The notes: a model not told the origin generated them from the letters alone. 64,000 bases of DNA from DASWJZ01 sp963846475 (GCA_963846475.1 CAWJVZ010000003.1:310001-374000), one strand, 5' to 3'; shown: positions 28,458-40,419, numbered from the stretch's first letter. Program-made: numbers and translations.

Positions 28458-28865
28458 TCACATGCGTTCGCCGGGCAATTGGCTGGCTTGCTTCACCCAG
28501 GCGGCGAACAAAACTTCGTCGAGCTGGTCGTCCTCGTGGATGTGGAAGTAGCGCACGTCCTTGTGCCTCGAACCGACGGGCGGGAGCGGCGAGAGCGACG
28601 CGCCGCGGAAGAAGGTCACCTTCACGTATTTGGTGAAGACATGAAAGCTGAGGAACCAGACATTCTCCTCGACGCCATAGAAGGGCGAATTCCATTTGAC
28701 CGCCTTGCGCACGCCGGGGACGGTGCGCACGATCAGCGCGTCGAGGCGGCGCCCGATTTCGCTTTTCCAGCCCGGCATCGCCGCGATGTAGGCCTGCACG
28801 GGGGCGTCGCCGTAGCCCTTCGCGATCTGAGGGTTACCGCCTGAAAGGAGGGTCGGCTTCGCCAC
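28458..28865 (-). CDS. DUF1801 (YdhG-like) family protein
   Basis: A 135-residue protein with the DUF1801 core: a helical start (VQAYIAAMPGWKSEIGRRLDALI), then RKAVKWNSPFYGVEENVWFLSFHVFTK split over strand-rich segments and a C-terminal helix. Structures of the family resemble SCP2/START-like scaffolds; role unknown. Located 87 bases upstream of hisC in the same direction, so co-transcription is possible. Confidence 0.8.
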   Translation of the reverse strand: MAKPTLLSGGNPQIAKGYGDAPVQAYIAAMPGWKSEIGRRLDALIVRTVPGVRKAVKWNSPFYGVEENVWFLSFHVFTKYVKVTFFRGASLSPLPPVGSRHKDVRYFHIHEDDQLDEVLFAAWVKQASQLPGERM

Positions 28866-29030
28866 TGCGGGGCTCTTGCTGCTGGTTGCCGTCCGGTAAT
28901 GAGCGGGAGTTTGGGCTCTTGCGCCAGCGCGTCAACCCCGCCGATCTTCAAAGCCCCACCACCCGGCCCCGCCGCTTGTGAGATTTGCGCGCCCCTGTAA
29001 GGTCGCGCCAATAACAGGAGGATGCGTTCG

Positions 29031-31310
<2,280 letters not shown>

Positions 31311-31354
31311 GGGGGGCAGGCGGCGGTCAGAACCCGTTCGCACCGGCTGAGGAC

Positions 31355-31375
31355 GGGCTCTCCGCCAAAGAGCCC
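31355..31375. terminator. Hairpin between convergent maeB and HPr genes
   Basis: GGGCTCT, 7-base loop, AGAGCCC: a perfect 7-bp stem located between two convergent genes. There is no T-tract on either side, so it may be a processing or pause hairpin rather than a classical terminator. Confidence 0.4.
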
Positions 31376-31376
31376 C

Positions 31377-31655
31377 TCAATCCTCTTCGCCGAAACCACC
31401 CTCTACCAGCGTTGTGAGCGCTTCGAGCGCGGCGGCGGCATCGGGACCTTCCGCTTCCAGTTCCACCTTGCAGCCGGGAGCGGCGGCAAGCGTCATCAGG
31501 CCCATGATGGAGGTGCCCCCCACCGTCTGCCCGTCCTTGGTGACGCGGATCTCGGCATCATAGGCCTCGGCACATTTGACGAAACGGGCCGAGGCCCGGG
31601 CGTGCAGCCCGCGGCGGTTGACGATAGTGAGCTGTCGTGAGAGCGGCGCAATCAT
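31377..31655 (-). CDS. HPr phosphocarrier protein (PTS)
   Basis: A 92-residue HPr. Active His18 lies in NRRGLHARAS and the regulatory Ser49 in GGTSIMGLM. It receives phosphate from PTSNtr enzyme I and passes it to EIIA; Ser phosphorylation by HprK modulates it. It overlaps the EIIA stop by four bases. No sugar-transporting IIC is present, consistent with the regulatory PTS of Hyphomicrobiales. Confidence 0.94.
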   Translation of the reverse strand: MIAPLSRQLTIVNRRGLHARASARFVKCAEAYDAEIRVTKDGQTVGGTSIMGLMTLAAAPGCKVELEAEGPDAAAALEALTTLVEGGFGEED

Positions 31656-32053
31656 TCGCTGTTGAGGAGCTTGCTGGCCACGTTGATGTATTTGCGGCCG
31701 GCCTCCTGAGCCGCGCAGGCGGCGTCGTCGAGGGCGTTCTCGCCGCGCACGCTGGCGAGCTTGATCAGCATCGGCAGATTGACGCCGGCCAGCACTTCTA
31801 CGCGGCCTGCCTCCATCACCGATATGGCAAGATTGGACGGCGTGCCGCCGAACATGTCGGTGAGCAGGATCACGCCGGAGCCGTCATTGACCCTGTCCAC
31901 CGCCGACATGATGTCGCGGCGCCGCTCCTCCATGTCGTCCTCGGGTCCGATCGAAACGGTCTCCAGTGCCTCCTGTTGTCCGACCACATGCTCCAGGGCG
32001 GCGCGGAATTCCGTCGCCAATTGCCCATGTGTGACAAGCACCAGACCGATCAT
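31652..32053 (-). CDS. manX: PTS EIIA component, mannose family
   Basis: A 133-residue EIIA-Man-type protein: MIGLVLVTHGQLA with the phospho-acceptor His9 and the family stretch VILLTDMFGGTPSNLA. In Hyphomicrobiales this protein takes phosphate from HPr without feeding a transporter and acts in regulation. Coupled to HPr by a 4-base overlap; HprK lies 37 bases upstream. Confidence 0.93.
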   Translation of the reverse strand: MIGLVLVTHGQLATEFRAALEHVVGQQEALETVSIGPEDDMEERRRDIMSAVDRVNDGSGVILLTDMFGGTPSNLAISVMEAGRVEVLAGVNLPMLIKLASVRGENALDDAACAAQEAGRKYINVASKLLNSE

Positions 32054-32090
32054 AAAAACGCCGTGTGAGGGGAAAGGGCCGCCATCTTCC

Positions 32091-32549
32091 CTAAACGCGC
32101 GATGATCGCAAGCCCATATCGCGCCGCGCAGGCAGGGCCGCGAGCGCCGCATCGACGAGGATCAGAGCGCATTCGATGGCGCCCGGGACGGCTTGGCGGG
32201 GGAGGGTCACGCCGACCACGGTGGCCGACAGCTCCTCCGTCGCGGGATGACGTTCCAGCTGTTCCGCCGCGACGATATCGACCAGCAGCCGAACGATTGC
32301 GCTCCGCTCGAGCGGGACGGATATGAGGCCGCGTCCCCGCAGCTCCAGAATGCCCGCGATTGCGGCGGGAGCGGCCGCGACCACACGACCGTGGCAGGCG
32401 GAGAGGTGCACGCGGTCATCGGCGACAAGCTTTGCGCCTCGGGAGATCAGAGCTGCGGCAAGCATCGACTTGCCCGACCCGGACGGGCCGCGGATGAGCA
32501 CTCCCTGCGAGCCGGCCAGCACCGCCGTCGCATGTACCGTCTCGCTCAC
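32091..32549 (-). CDS. hprK: HPr kinase/phosphorylase, short alphaproteobacterial form
   Basis: A 152-residue catalytic domain only (the long Gram-positive form has an extra N-terminal domain). P-loop GPSGSGKS at residues 21-28 and the HprK signature ILELRGRGLISVP are present. It phosphorylates HPr on Ser. Its stop is six bases from the ChvG gene stop-start junction (chvG ends at 32556), as in related genomes where the kinase and two-component system are linked. Confidence 0.92.
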   Translation of the reverse strand: MSETVHATAVLAGSQGVLIRGPSGSGKSMLAAALISRGAKLVADDRVHLSACHGRVVAAAPAAIAGILELRGRGLISVPLERSAIVRLLVDIVAAEQLERHPATEELSATVVGVTLPRQAVPGAIECALILVDAALAALPARRDMGLRSSRV

Positions 32550-32555
32550 GCCGGT

Positions 32556-34334
32556 TCAGCCCGGTGCCGGCAGGATCACCGTAAAGCGGGCACCCTCGAT
32601 ACCGCCGTCGCTGCGGTGCCGGTTCTCCGCGCGAATCGTGCCGCGGTGGGCCTCCACGATCTGCCTGGTGATGGCGAGCCCCAGACCGGAATTCTGGCCG
32701 AACTCGTCGCCCTCCGGACGGTCCGTATAAAAGCGCTCGAAAATGCTGTCGACGTGCTCGGCGCGAATTCCGGGGCCATCGTCATCCACAATTATAACGA
32801 TCTTTTCTGCTTCCCGTCGTGCTCTGATGCGCAGCCCTCCCTCGGGCCGGGAGAAGGACAGCGCATTGTCGATCAGATTGTTGAACACCTGGCCGAGACG
32901 GCTGTCGTGTCCGAGCATATAGAAGGCATCTTTTCCCCAGCGCCCGTGCTCGAGCGTCAGCTGGATCTGGTGCTTGTCGGCGACCCTCGTTTCACGGGCT
33001 ATCGCCACCACAGTCTCAAGCAGCCGGGCCAGATCGACGGGCTCCGTCGCCTCGCGGGCAAGCTCGGCGTCGAGGCGGGACGCGTCGGAGATGTCGGTGA
33101 TGAGGCGGTCGAGCCGCCGGACGTCGTGCTTGATGACGGCCAGGAGCCGCTCACGCTGCTCATCCGTCCGCGCCAGCGGCAGCGTCTCGACGGCGCTCCG
33201 GAGAGACGTCAAGGGGTTCTTCAGCTCGTGCGAGACGTCGGCGGCAAAGCTCTCCACCGCCTCCATGCGCTTGTAGAGCGCGTTGGTCATGTCGGAAAGC
33301 ACGCGCGCCAGGTGACCGATCTCGTCCTTGCGGTTGCCGAGATCGGGAATCTCGGCGCGGCGGTGGCGAACGCCGCGCCTGACCCGCTCGGCGGCGGCGG
33401 CAAGCCTGCGGACGGGTCCGGCGATGGTGCTGGCGAGCAGGATGGAGAGGAGCACGGTCACCGCCGAGGCGACGAGAAAGACGCGCATGATTGCCAGACG
33501 CTCGGCCTGGACGATCGCGTCGATGTCGCCGGATTCGGTCGACAGCAGCAGGCTGCCCAGCACGGCGCGGAAACGCTGCACCGGGACGGCGACGGATACG
33601 ATCAGGCCCCCATCCTTGCCGACCCGGACGACGCTTGCCGCGCTGCCGTTCAGCGCCGAAGCGACCTCGGGATACTCGCGCCCGTTCGAGCCGACTTCCT
33701 CATAGACCGGCAATTCGCCGCTGCGGTACCAGAGCCTCACGGCGTCCCACCAGCGTTGCGTTATGCTTTTGTCGCCGAGGGGCGGCAAATCGAAGCTCTG
33801 GATCTGGCCGCGCGTATAGAGGCCGCGCGAGTCGAGGATCAGCGTGCCGTCGGGATCGTAGATACGGGCGCGCGTGCGCGTGGGAGAGATCAGCCGCCGC
33901 AGGAGCGGCGCGACGCGTTCCGGGTTGATCGGAAAATCGGCCGCCCCCTCGCCGACATTGTAGGGCGAGCCGCTCTGGCCGGCCTGCAGCTCGAGAAGCT
34001 TGTCGGGATCGATGGTGATCGCGTCGGTGTCGACGCTCGCCTGCGCAGCGATGGCAGCGGCGATGATCTGGCCCTGGGTCAGCAGGCTTTCCACCCGCGT
34101 GTCGATCAGCCCGGCGCGAAATTTGTTCAGGTAGAGGATGCCGCCGGCGAGCGCCACCAGCGCCGCCAGATTGAGAATGACAATGCGGCGCGTCAGGCTG
34201 GAGGTGGTTGCCCGGCGCAGACTGCCGAGCAGCTTGCGGATGATCCGCGGCACCGGCGGCCCATTCCGCAACCGGTCGGCGATCCACGACCGCCTCGGGG
34301 AAGCTGCGCTTGTGCGGTTCGCTTCGGCGACCAT
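32556..34334 (-). CDS. chvG: Sensor histidine kinase ChvG/ExoS
   Basis: A 592-residue membrane kinase: helix 1 about residues 46-68 (IVILNLAALVALAGGILYL), a periplasmic stimulus-sensing domain of roughly 210 residues, helix 2 about 278-303, HAMP, HisKA with phospho-His in DVSHELKNPLTSLRSA, and HATPase with N-box NLIDNALSFS and G1 DDGPGI. ChvG with ChvI controls the response to acidity, cell-envelope stress and host association in this order. Seventeen bases separate it from chvI. Confidence 0.95.
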   Translation of the reverse strand: MVAEANRTSAASPRRSWIADRLRNGPPVPRIIRKLLGSLRRATTSSLTRRIVILNLAALVALAGGILYLNKFRAGLIDTRVESLLTQGQIIAAAIAAQASVDTDAITIDPDKLLELQAGQSGSPYNVGEGAADFPINPERVAPLLRRLISPTRTRARIYDPDGTLILDSRGLYTRGQIQSFDLPPLGDKSITQRWWDAVRLWYRSGELPVYEEVGSNGREYPEVASALNGSAASVVRVGKDGGLIVSVAVPVQRFRAVLGSLLLSTESGDIDAIVQAERLAIMRVFLVASAVTVLLSILLASTIAGPVRRLAAAAERVRRGVRHRRAEIPDLGNRKDEIGHLARVLSDMTNALYKRMEAVESFAADVSHELKNPLTSLRSAVETLPLARTDEQRERLLAVIKHDVRRLDRLITDISDASRLDAELAREATEPVDLARLLETVVAIARETRVADKHQIQLTLEHGRWGKDAFYMLGHDSRLGQVFNNLIDNALSFSRPEGGLRIRARREAEKIVIIVDDDGPGIRAEHVDSIFERFYTDRPEGDEFGQNSGLGLAITRQIVEAHRGTIRAENRHRSDGGIEGARFTVILPAPG

Positions 34335-34351
34335 GCGATGCTCTCAGGACC

Positions 34352-35053
34352 CTAGTTCTCCCGGAAGCGGTAACCCACGCCGTAGAGCGTCTCGATCATA
34401 TTGAAATCGTCGTCTACGGCCTTGAACTTTTTCCGTAGCCGCTTGATGTGGCTGTCGATGGTGCGGTCGTCGACATAGACCTGGTCGTCATAGGCCGCAT
34501 CCATCAATGCATTGCGGCTCTTCACAACTCCCGGACGCTGGGCCAGCGCGAAGAGGATCAGGAACTCCGTCACCGTCAGCGTGACGTTCTGCCCGTTCCA
34601 TGTGCAGGTATGGCGTTCCTGGTCCATCGTCAACGCACCGCGTTCGAGGATGCGGCTCTGCTCGCTGACGCGGGCCGCGCTCCCGTCGCGCGGCTGGGCG
34701 CGCCGCAGCACGGCCCGGACGCGCTCCACCAGGAGGCGTTGCGAGAACGGCTTTTTGATGAAATCGTCCGCGCCCATTTTCAGGCCGAACAATTCGTCGA
34801 TCTCGTCGTCCTTGGAGGTGAGGAAGATCACCGGCAAGTCGGAGCTCTGGCGGAGCTTTCTGAGCAGCTCCATCCCGTCCATCCGGGGCATCTTGATATC
34901 GAGAATGGCGAGATCGGGCGGATTCTGTGCCAGCCCGTCCAGCGCTGAGCTGCCGTCGTTGTAGGTCTGCACCCGGTAACCTTCCGTCTCCAGGGTCATG
35001 GACACGGAGGTCAGAATGTTGCGGTCGTCGTCGACAAGCGCGATGGTCGGCAT
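34352..35053 (-). CDS. chvI: Response regulator ChvI (OmpR family)
   Basis: A 233-residue regulator. The receiver domain has the acidic pair in ALVDDD, phospho-acceptor Asp52 in LAILDIKMPRMDG and Lys101 in FIKKPF. The C-terminal winged helix has the recognition segment DDRTIDSHIKRLRKKF. ATG 35053 follows AAAGGAG. First gene of the chvI-chvG-hprK-manX-HPr run. In many relatives pckA is divergent upstream; here a flavin-barrel protein takes that place. Confidence 0.95.
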   Translation of the reverse strand: MPTIALVDDDRNILTSVSMTLETEGYRVQTYNDGSSALDGLAQNPPDLAILDIKMPRMDGMELLRKLRQSSDLPVIFLTSKDDEIDELFGLKMGADDFIKKPFSQRLLVERVRAVLRRAQPRDGSAARVSEQSRILERGALTMDQERHTCTWNGQNVTLTVTEFLILFALAQRPGVVKSRNALMDAAYDDQVYVDDRTIDSHIKRLRKKFKAVDDDFNMIETLYGVGYRFREN

Positions 35054-35167
35054 GCCGGCTCCTTTCGAATCGTTGGCGGCCGCAGCCACGGCTCCGCGCT
35101 TTTGTAACAGAATGCGAACAGAATGTGGCAAGTGTCTCAGAAAATGCCTGAGGAGATATGGAGATGG

Positions 35168-35629
35168 ATGCCGAATTCGGCAACCAACGCAGCGCTGGCG
35201 CGCGGCCTGATGCGCGAGATCCGGACGGCCGCGCTGGCCACTCTGGAGAAGTCGGGAGGACCTTTCGTATCGTATGTGGCCATCGCACCAGCGGCGGATG
35301 GGGCACCGATCCTGCTCCTGTCGCGGCTTGCCGTGCACAGCCGCAATCTCCGGCGCGATCGGCGCGGCTCGCTGCTTGTCGTGCGCGAACCGCCGGAGCG
35401 GACGGAAACGATGACGGCGCTCCGGCTGACTTTGACAGGTCGGGTGGAGCAGGACGAAAATCCCGATTTGAAGGGCCGGTTTCTGGCCTGCCATCCGGAT
35501 GCGGCGCGCTATTCGAGCTTCACCGATTTTTCCGTTTACCGATTCTCCATCGCCGCCGGTCACCTTGTGGCCGGCTTCGGGCAGATCGTCAGCCTCACGC
35601 CCGGCGATCTTCTGGGCAACGATGTTTGA
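35168..35629 (+). CDS. Pyridoxamine 5'-phosphate oxidase-like (HugZ-type) split-barrel protein
   Basis: About 153 residues with the FMN-binding split-barrel pattern of HugZ-like proteins: LMREIRTAALATLEKSGGPFVSYV, ILLLSRLAVHSRNLRRDRRGSLLV and SLTPGDL near the end. The C-terminal DUF2470 helical domain found in longer heme-utilisation proteins is absent. Binding of FMN or heme is inferred only. Start ATG 35168 is preceded by GGAG at a short distance; ATG 35147 is possible. Divergent from chvI. Confidence 0.78.
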   Translation: MPNSATNAALARGLMREIRTAALATLEKSGGPFVSYVAIAPAADGAPILLLSRLAVHSRNLRRDRRGSLLVVREPPERTETMTALRLTLTGRVEQDENPDLKGRFLACHPDAARYSSFTDFSVYRFSIAAGHLVAGFGQIVSLTPGDLLGNDV

Positions 35630-35796
35630 GTTGCATTTGGGGTACAGTCGAGCCGGCACGCTCCCGAAGTGCCGCTGAATCCAGCGGCCGGCCATGAGCC
35701 TGCCCGAATTGCAGCGGACGAAAACTGCTCCGGCCGCGTGGGGACGTAGCGCCGGAGCCGGCGGCGATGGGAAGCGCCGGAGTCTAGGGGGTTACC

Positions 35797-36204
35797 GTGT
35801 CGAGTAACGTGCTGATGCTTTTGATCGCCTTCTATGCGGGCGCCGTATTCGCGACGGGACGGTCGTGGCTGCTGATATGGCGCGGCGCGGCGGGATTTTC
35901 GGCGCTCCGCGACGTCACCGGGATTGGCGATCAAGCCGTGCTCCGGCGCTTGTTCGGGCTGACGTCGCGTGACGGGTCGTACCGGGTCAGCGTCGCGCAG
36001 GTCATTCGGCACCGGCGGCCGGCCGGTGTCATCCTGACCGACTTGCCCGTGCATCTTCTGTTTCTGTCGGCGCTGCTCTGGGCCGCCCTCGGCGCGTCTC
36101 CGGCGGCCGCGGCAATCGGCTGGGCGGCTGTTGCACACGCGCTTGTCATCGCGGGTGCAGCAGTTTCCGTACTTGCCGGCAGCCGGCAGGCGCTGGTCGA
36201 CTAG
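35797..36204 (+). CDS. Hypothetical inner-membrane protein
   Basis: A 135-residue protein with hydrophobic segments at residues about 4-24, 83-100 and 105-127 and a basic loop (VIRHRRPAG) between. GTG 35797 is preceded by a GGGGG site. No family recognised. It is convergent with trmB and ends seven bases from its stop. Confidence 0.6.
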   Translation: MSSNVLMLLIAFYAGAVFATGRSWLLIWRGAAGFSALRDVTGIGDQAVLRRLFGLTSRDGSYRVSVAQVIRHRRPAGVILTDLPVHLLFLSALLWAALGASPAAAAIGWAAVAHALVIAGAAVSVLAGSRQALVD

Positions 36205-36211
36205 CGCGTCG

Positions 36212-36898
36212 CTACGCGCTCCTGCGGAACACGAGGTAAGCAGTCCGGCGTTCCTCCGCGACGGCCTTGGCCTCGTAGCGCGTGCCCGGCCAGCCCGGCC
36301 ACGGCTGCCGACTATCGTCGAGGCAATCTGCCGTCCAGATCAGCCGATCGGTGCGGGCAACCTCACGAAGCGTCCATTTCACGTAAGCGTCGACGTCGCT
36401 GGCGAAGCGGAACAGTCCGTCGGGCTTCAGGCAACGCTCGATCCGCTCCAGGTTCCGCGAAGTGACGAAGCGCCGTTTCCAGTGGCGCATCTTCGGCCAG
36501 GGATCGGGGTAAAGCAGGTCGATCCGATCGAGCGATTCCGCCGGCAGCCAATCGAGCAGGATCGTCGCGTCCCGGTCGAACAACCGGACGTTCCGCATAT
36601 CGTCACGCTCGATGGTCGCGGCGGCCTTCGCCAGGCCGTTCTGGAAGGGCTCGATGCCGATGAAGCCGGTCGCGGGCGAAGATCGCGCTTCATGGAGGAG
36701 GTGCTCGCCGCCGCCGAAGCCGATCTCCAGGTCTATCGCCCCAACAGGTACCGGAAAAAGTGCGGCGAGATGCTCCGGGGCCGGCTCCGTCACGTCGACG
36801 ATCAGAGCGGGAAGCACATTTTCCAGAGCTTCCCGCTGCCGCGGCCTTAGCGTCTTGCCCTTGCGCCGGCCGAAGAACGAGCCGTCGCGCCGCTCCAT
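36212..36898 (-). CDS. trmB: tRNA (guanine-N7-)-methyltransferase
   Basis: A 228-residue class I methyltransferase. IDLEIGFGGGEHLLHEA is the SAM motif and DLLYPDPWPKMRHWKRRF is the TrmB signature. It makes m7G46 in tRNA variable loops. ATG 36898 (MERRDGSFFGRRKGK) leaves a ten-base gap after metK; an ATG 36 bases upstream would overlap metK. Last gene of the metK group. Confidence 0.93.
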   Translation of the reverse strand: MERRDGSFFGRRKGKTLRPRQREALENVLPALIVDVTEPAPEHLAALFPVPVGAIDLEIGFGGGEHLLHEARSSPATGFIGIEPFQNGLAKAAATIERDDMRNVRLFDRDATILLDWLPAESLDRIDLLYPDPWPKMRHWKRRFVTSRNLERIERCLKPDGLFRFASDVDAYVKWTLREVARTDRLIWTADCLDDSRQPWPGWPGTRYEAKAVAEERRTAYLVFRRSA

Positions 36899-36908
36899 GC
36901 CGACGAGC

Positions 36909-38078
36909 TTACAACGCCGCTTCGATGGCGCCAATTAGGTCGAGGCGTTCCCAGGAAAATCCGCCGTCGTCTTCCGGAGCGCGGCCGAAATGCCCGTAGG
37001 CGGCGGTGCGCGCATAGATCGGCTTGTTGAGGCCGAGGTGCTGGCGAATGCCGCGGGGCGAGAGATCCATCGCCTCGCTCAGAGCTACCTCCAGGTCACG
37101 CGCTTCCACGCGGCCGGTATCGTGCAGGTCGACGTAGATGGACAAGGGCTGCGAGACGCCGATCGCATAGGCGATCTGGATCGTGCAGCGGTCGGCGAAA
37201 CCGCCGGCGACGACATTCTTGGCCAGGTAGCGCGCGGCGTAGGCGGCCGATCGGTCGACCTTGGTGGGATCTTTGCCGGAAAACGCGCCGCCGCCGTGCG
37301 GCGCCGCGCCGCCATAGGTGTCGACGATGATCTTTCGGCCGGTCAGCCCACAATCCCCGTCGGGGCCGCCGATGACGAATTTCCCGGTCGGGTTCACGTG
37401 CCAAGCCGTCTCGTCGGTGATCCACCCCTCGGGAAGCGCCTCGCGGACATACGGCTCGACGATACGACGCACATCCTCCGACTCAAGCGTCTCGTCCACA
37501 TGCTGCGTGGACACGACGATAGAGGCGGCGCCGACCGGCACCCCGTCCTTATACTCTACGGTGACCTGCGATTTTGCGTCCGGTCCGAGGGCCGGCTCGC
37601 GCTTCGACCGACGCGCTTCCGCCATCAGGCGCAGGATCTTGTGGGAGTAGAGGATCGGAGCCGGCATATATTCCGGCGTCTCGCGGCAGGCATAGCCGAA
37701 CATGATGCCCTGATCGCCGGCTCCCTCATCCTTGTTGTCCCGGCTGTCGACACCCTGCGCGATGTCGCTCGACTGCTCGTGCAGGAGCACCTCGATCTTG
37801 GCGTGCTGCCAATGAAAGCCGTCCTGCTCGTAGCCGATCTCGCGGATGGCGCGGCGGGTCAGCTCCTCGATCAGCGAGCCGTTGACGCTCGCCGAGCCGC
37901 GCACCTCGCCGGCGATCACCACGCGGTTGGTTGTGGCGAGCGTCTCGCAGGCGACGCGGGCCTCGGGCATCGCCGCAAGATGCGCATCCACCACGGTGTC
38001 TGAGATGCGGTCGCAAATCTTGTCGGGATGACCCTCCGACACGGATTCGCTGGTGAAGAGGTAGTTTCTGCGGGACAT
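36909..38078 (-). CDS. metK: S-adenosylmethionine synthetase
   Basis: A 389-residue MAT with the usual motifs SESVSEGHPDKI (ATP), GAGDQGIMFGYA, and GGGAFSGKDPTKVDRS. It makes SAM from methionine and ATP. ATG 38078 gives the canonical MSRRNYLFTSE start. The 111-base upstream region contains an ACAGTT/AACTGT hairpin but no SAM riboswitch I can identify. It sits between an XRE regulator and trmB, the standard order. Confidence 0.96.
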   Translation of the reverse strand: MSRRNYLFTSESVSEGHPDKICDRISDTVVDAHLAAMPEARVACETLATTNRVVIAGEVRGSASVNGSLIEELTRRAIREIGYEQDGFHWQHAKIEVLLHEQSSDIAQGVDSRDNKDEGAGDQGIMFGYACRETPEYMPAPILYSHKILRLMAEARRSKREPALGPDAKSQVTVEYKDGVPVGAASIVVSTQHVDETLESEDVRRIVEPYVREALPEGWITDETAWHVNPTGKFVIGGPDGDCGLTGRKIIVDTYGGAAPHGGGAFSGKDPTKVDRSAAYAARYLAKNVVAGGFADRCTIQIAYAIGVSQPLSIYVDLHDTGRVEARDLEVALSEAMDLSPRGIRQHLGLNKPIYARTAAYGHFGRAPEDDGGFSWERLDLIGAIEAAL

Positions 38079-38189
38079 GAGGGGCCTTTGCGAGGCTATT
38101 GGAGGGCTCAGCCGAAACGGCCGGACAGTTGCGGCGAACTGTTGCCCCACCCCTTTGCCCATCGTCAAGGGCTCCCGGAAGGCCTGCGG

Positions 38190-38609
38190 CTAAGCGGGTC
38201 CAGAATCCTCCGCCAACGCGCGCAGCAACGCCACCACCTTGCGCCGGATCTTGGGATTGCGAATCCGCGCGAATGCGCGGCTGAGCTCAAGTCCTTCGCC
38301 GCTGGACATGAACTCCATCATGAAGGCAGCGCCTTCCTCCTGCATGCCTGATCCCTCGGCGGTGCTCGTGTCGGGAAAGAAATACGAAATCGGCACTTCG
38401 AGCGCGTCTGCCATGGCGTGCATCCGGCTTGCGCCGATACGGTTCGTGCCCTTCTCGTATTTCTGGATCTGCTGGAACGTGATACCCAGTTTGTCGCCGA
38501 GCTTCTCCTGACTGAGACCAATCATCTTTCGGCGCATGCGAACCCTGCTGCCGACATAGATATCGATCGGGTTAGGGCGCTTGCCTTGAGGCTCTCGACG
38601 ATCGCTCAA
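38190..38609 (-). CDS. XRE-family transcriptional regulator upstream of metK
   Basis: A 139-residue regulator with an N-terminal helix-turn-helix (RVRMRRKMIGLSQEKLGDKL, FQQIQKYEKGTNRI) and a helical C-terminal region. The same gene sits between lnt and metK across Hyphomicrobiales, so it belongs to the core; its target is not shown by this sequence. Confidence 0.92.
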   Translation of the reverse strand: MSDRREPQGKRPNPIDIYVGSRVRMRRKMIGLSQEKLGDKLGITFQQIQKYEKGTNRIGASRMHAMADALEVPISYFFPDTSTAEGSGMQEEGAAFMMEFMSSGEGLELSRAFARIRNPKIRRKVVALLRALAEDSGPA

Positions 38610-38747
38610 AATGTGCCCATCGGTTCCGCGGTGGAGGTCTCAGCGCCGGTGATCACTGGGGCTGTCGCCGGCGCACGGTGCCGCAAACCGGACAGCCGAA
38701 CGTGCGACGATACGGGCCAGCCCGGACATGTCAATTGCACGCGAAGG

Positions 38748-40323
38748 CTATCGGAATGCTTTTTTCCAGCCGGCAAAAACGATGCACGCACCTAATGATA
38801 GAAGAAATGCGGTGTAACGCGATCGAGCGCTCAACGGGGGGTGGATGGAATTCGGCAGGCGGGTCTCGATCACCGCAACGTCGCCGAGACCTGTGCCTTC
38901 GAGCACGCGCCCGTAAGCGTCGATGACTGCGGAGATTCCGGTATTGGCGGCACGGACCAGCGGCAGGCCTTCTTCGACGCTGCGGACCCGCGCCTGGTGA
39001 AAATGCTGATGCGGTCCGATCGTACGACCGAACCAGCCGTCGTTCGTCACGTTGAGGAGAAAACCGGGCCTTGGACCTTCCGGAAGCACGTCATTTGGAA
39101 AGATGATCTCGTAGCAGATGAGCGGTCCGAAGGGCGGCGCGAATCCGATCTCCAGAGAACGCCGCAGGGGGCCGGGCGAGAAGCCGCTGCGGACCAATTG
39201 CCGCAAACCCAGCCGGTCGAGGACACTTTGCATGGGCAAGTATTCGCCGAAGGGCACTAGGTGAACCTTGTCGTAGGCGGACTGGATCGTTCCGTCCGCG
39301 CCGATCACATGGATGGAATTGAAAAACAGCCGCTCGCCTGACGCCCGCCGCTCGACCCGATAGGCGCCGGTGACCAGGGCGGTGCCGTCGGGGAGCAGGT
39401 CGGCGATGGCGGCCAGCGTCGCCGGATCGTCTCTCAACGCGAACGGAAACGCCGATTCCGGCCAGACCAGCACGGTTCCTGCCGGCAGCGGCGAGCCGGG
39501 CGGGGCGCTCAGGTCCAGGTAGGTCTGCAGGACCAGCTCCTTGTTCGCCGGCTCCCACTTCTGCAGCTGGTCGAGCGCCGGTTGCACGATACGGATGCTC
39601 GTGTCCGGCACAAAACCGGCATCGTCGCTCGACAGCCGCAATATGCCGTGGAGGCCGAGCGCCGCGACGGCTGCAAACGCGCATCCGGGGAGCGCGAGGT
39701 TGCGTCCGCGCGACGAAGCCGCCGGCGCCAGCGCGGCGGGCGCGGCGAAGACGGCTACCGCCAGGATATTCAGCCCGTAGAGCCCGAACAGCGCGGCCGA
39801 TTGCATAAGGATCTCGCCCGCCGTCAAGGCGTAGCCGATAGAGTTCCAAGGAAAGCCGGTGAAGATATTTGCCGCGCATCCACTCGGCTGCGCCGACGCC
39901 CGCGGCCAAGGCAAAAATCCTCCGCCAGTCCTCGCTCCAAAGAAGCTGCGCGGCGGCGACGCCCACTCCCCAGAAAAGCGCCAGCCCGGCCGGGAGCGCC
40001 AGCACGGCAACGGGCAGCATCCAGCCGAAAACGTCTGCTTCGACCAGGAAAGCTTCGCCGATCCACCAAAGGCCGGCGAGGAAATAGCCGAAGCCGAACC
40101 ACCAGCCAACGCCAAACGCCGGCACGAGTCGCCGCAGCTTGCCGTCGCGCGCGCTGCTCACGGCTCCATCGATCAGCCAGACCAGGACTGGAAGGGTCAG
40201 CCAGAGGATCGGAAATGCGAAGAACGGCGGCTGCGCCAGGACCGACAGCGCGCCGGCCGCAAAAGCCGTGACCCATCGGCGCCAGCCCCAGGACAATATG
40301 ACGGCATGAGCGAGGCGATCCAT
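38748..40323 (-). CDS. lnt: Apolipoprotein N-acyltransferase, interrupted by a one-base frameshift
   Basis: Two frames together give a full-length Lnt of about 525 residues. Frame 1 from ATG 40323 supplies the N-terminal membrane helices up to GVGAAEWMRG; the other frame continues with NIFTGFPWNSIGYALT and reaches the nitrilase domain with the Glu of WPESAFPF, Lys of YDKVHLVPFGEY and Cys of PLICYEIIFP. The switch lies at an AAA run (TTT at 39868-39870 on the plus strand); deleting one base restores the frame. Lnt N-acylates lipoproteins and is usually essential, so a sequencing error is the simplest explanation. Confidence 0.88.
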
Positions 40324-40419
40324 GGCCGCCGATTCCTTGCTTGAGCTAGCTGACGGGAGGGGCGGGCAAAATCAAGCCGAGAGCCGGATCGGCGCCCTCG
40401 GGCCCGCCGGGGCGGCCGA

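Noticed and set aside
38079..38189. Possible SAM riboswitch before metK
   Set aside because: A hairpin is present, but I could not match the conserved core of any SAM-binding RNA class.
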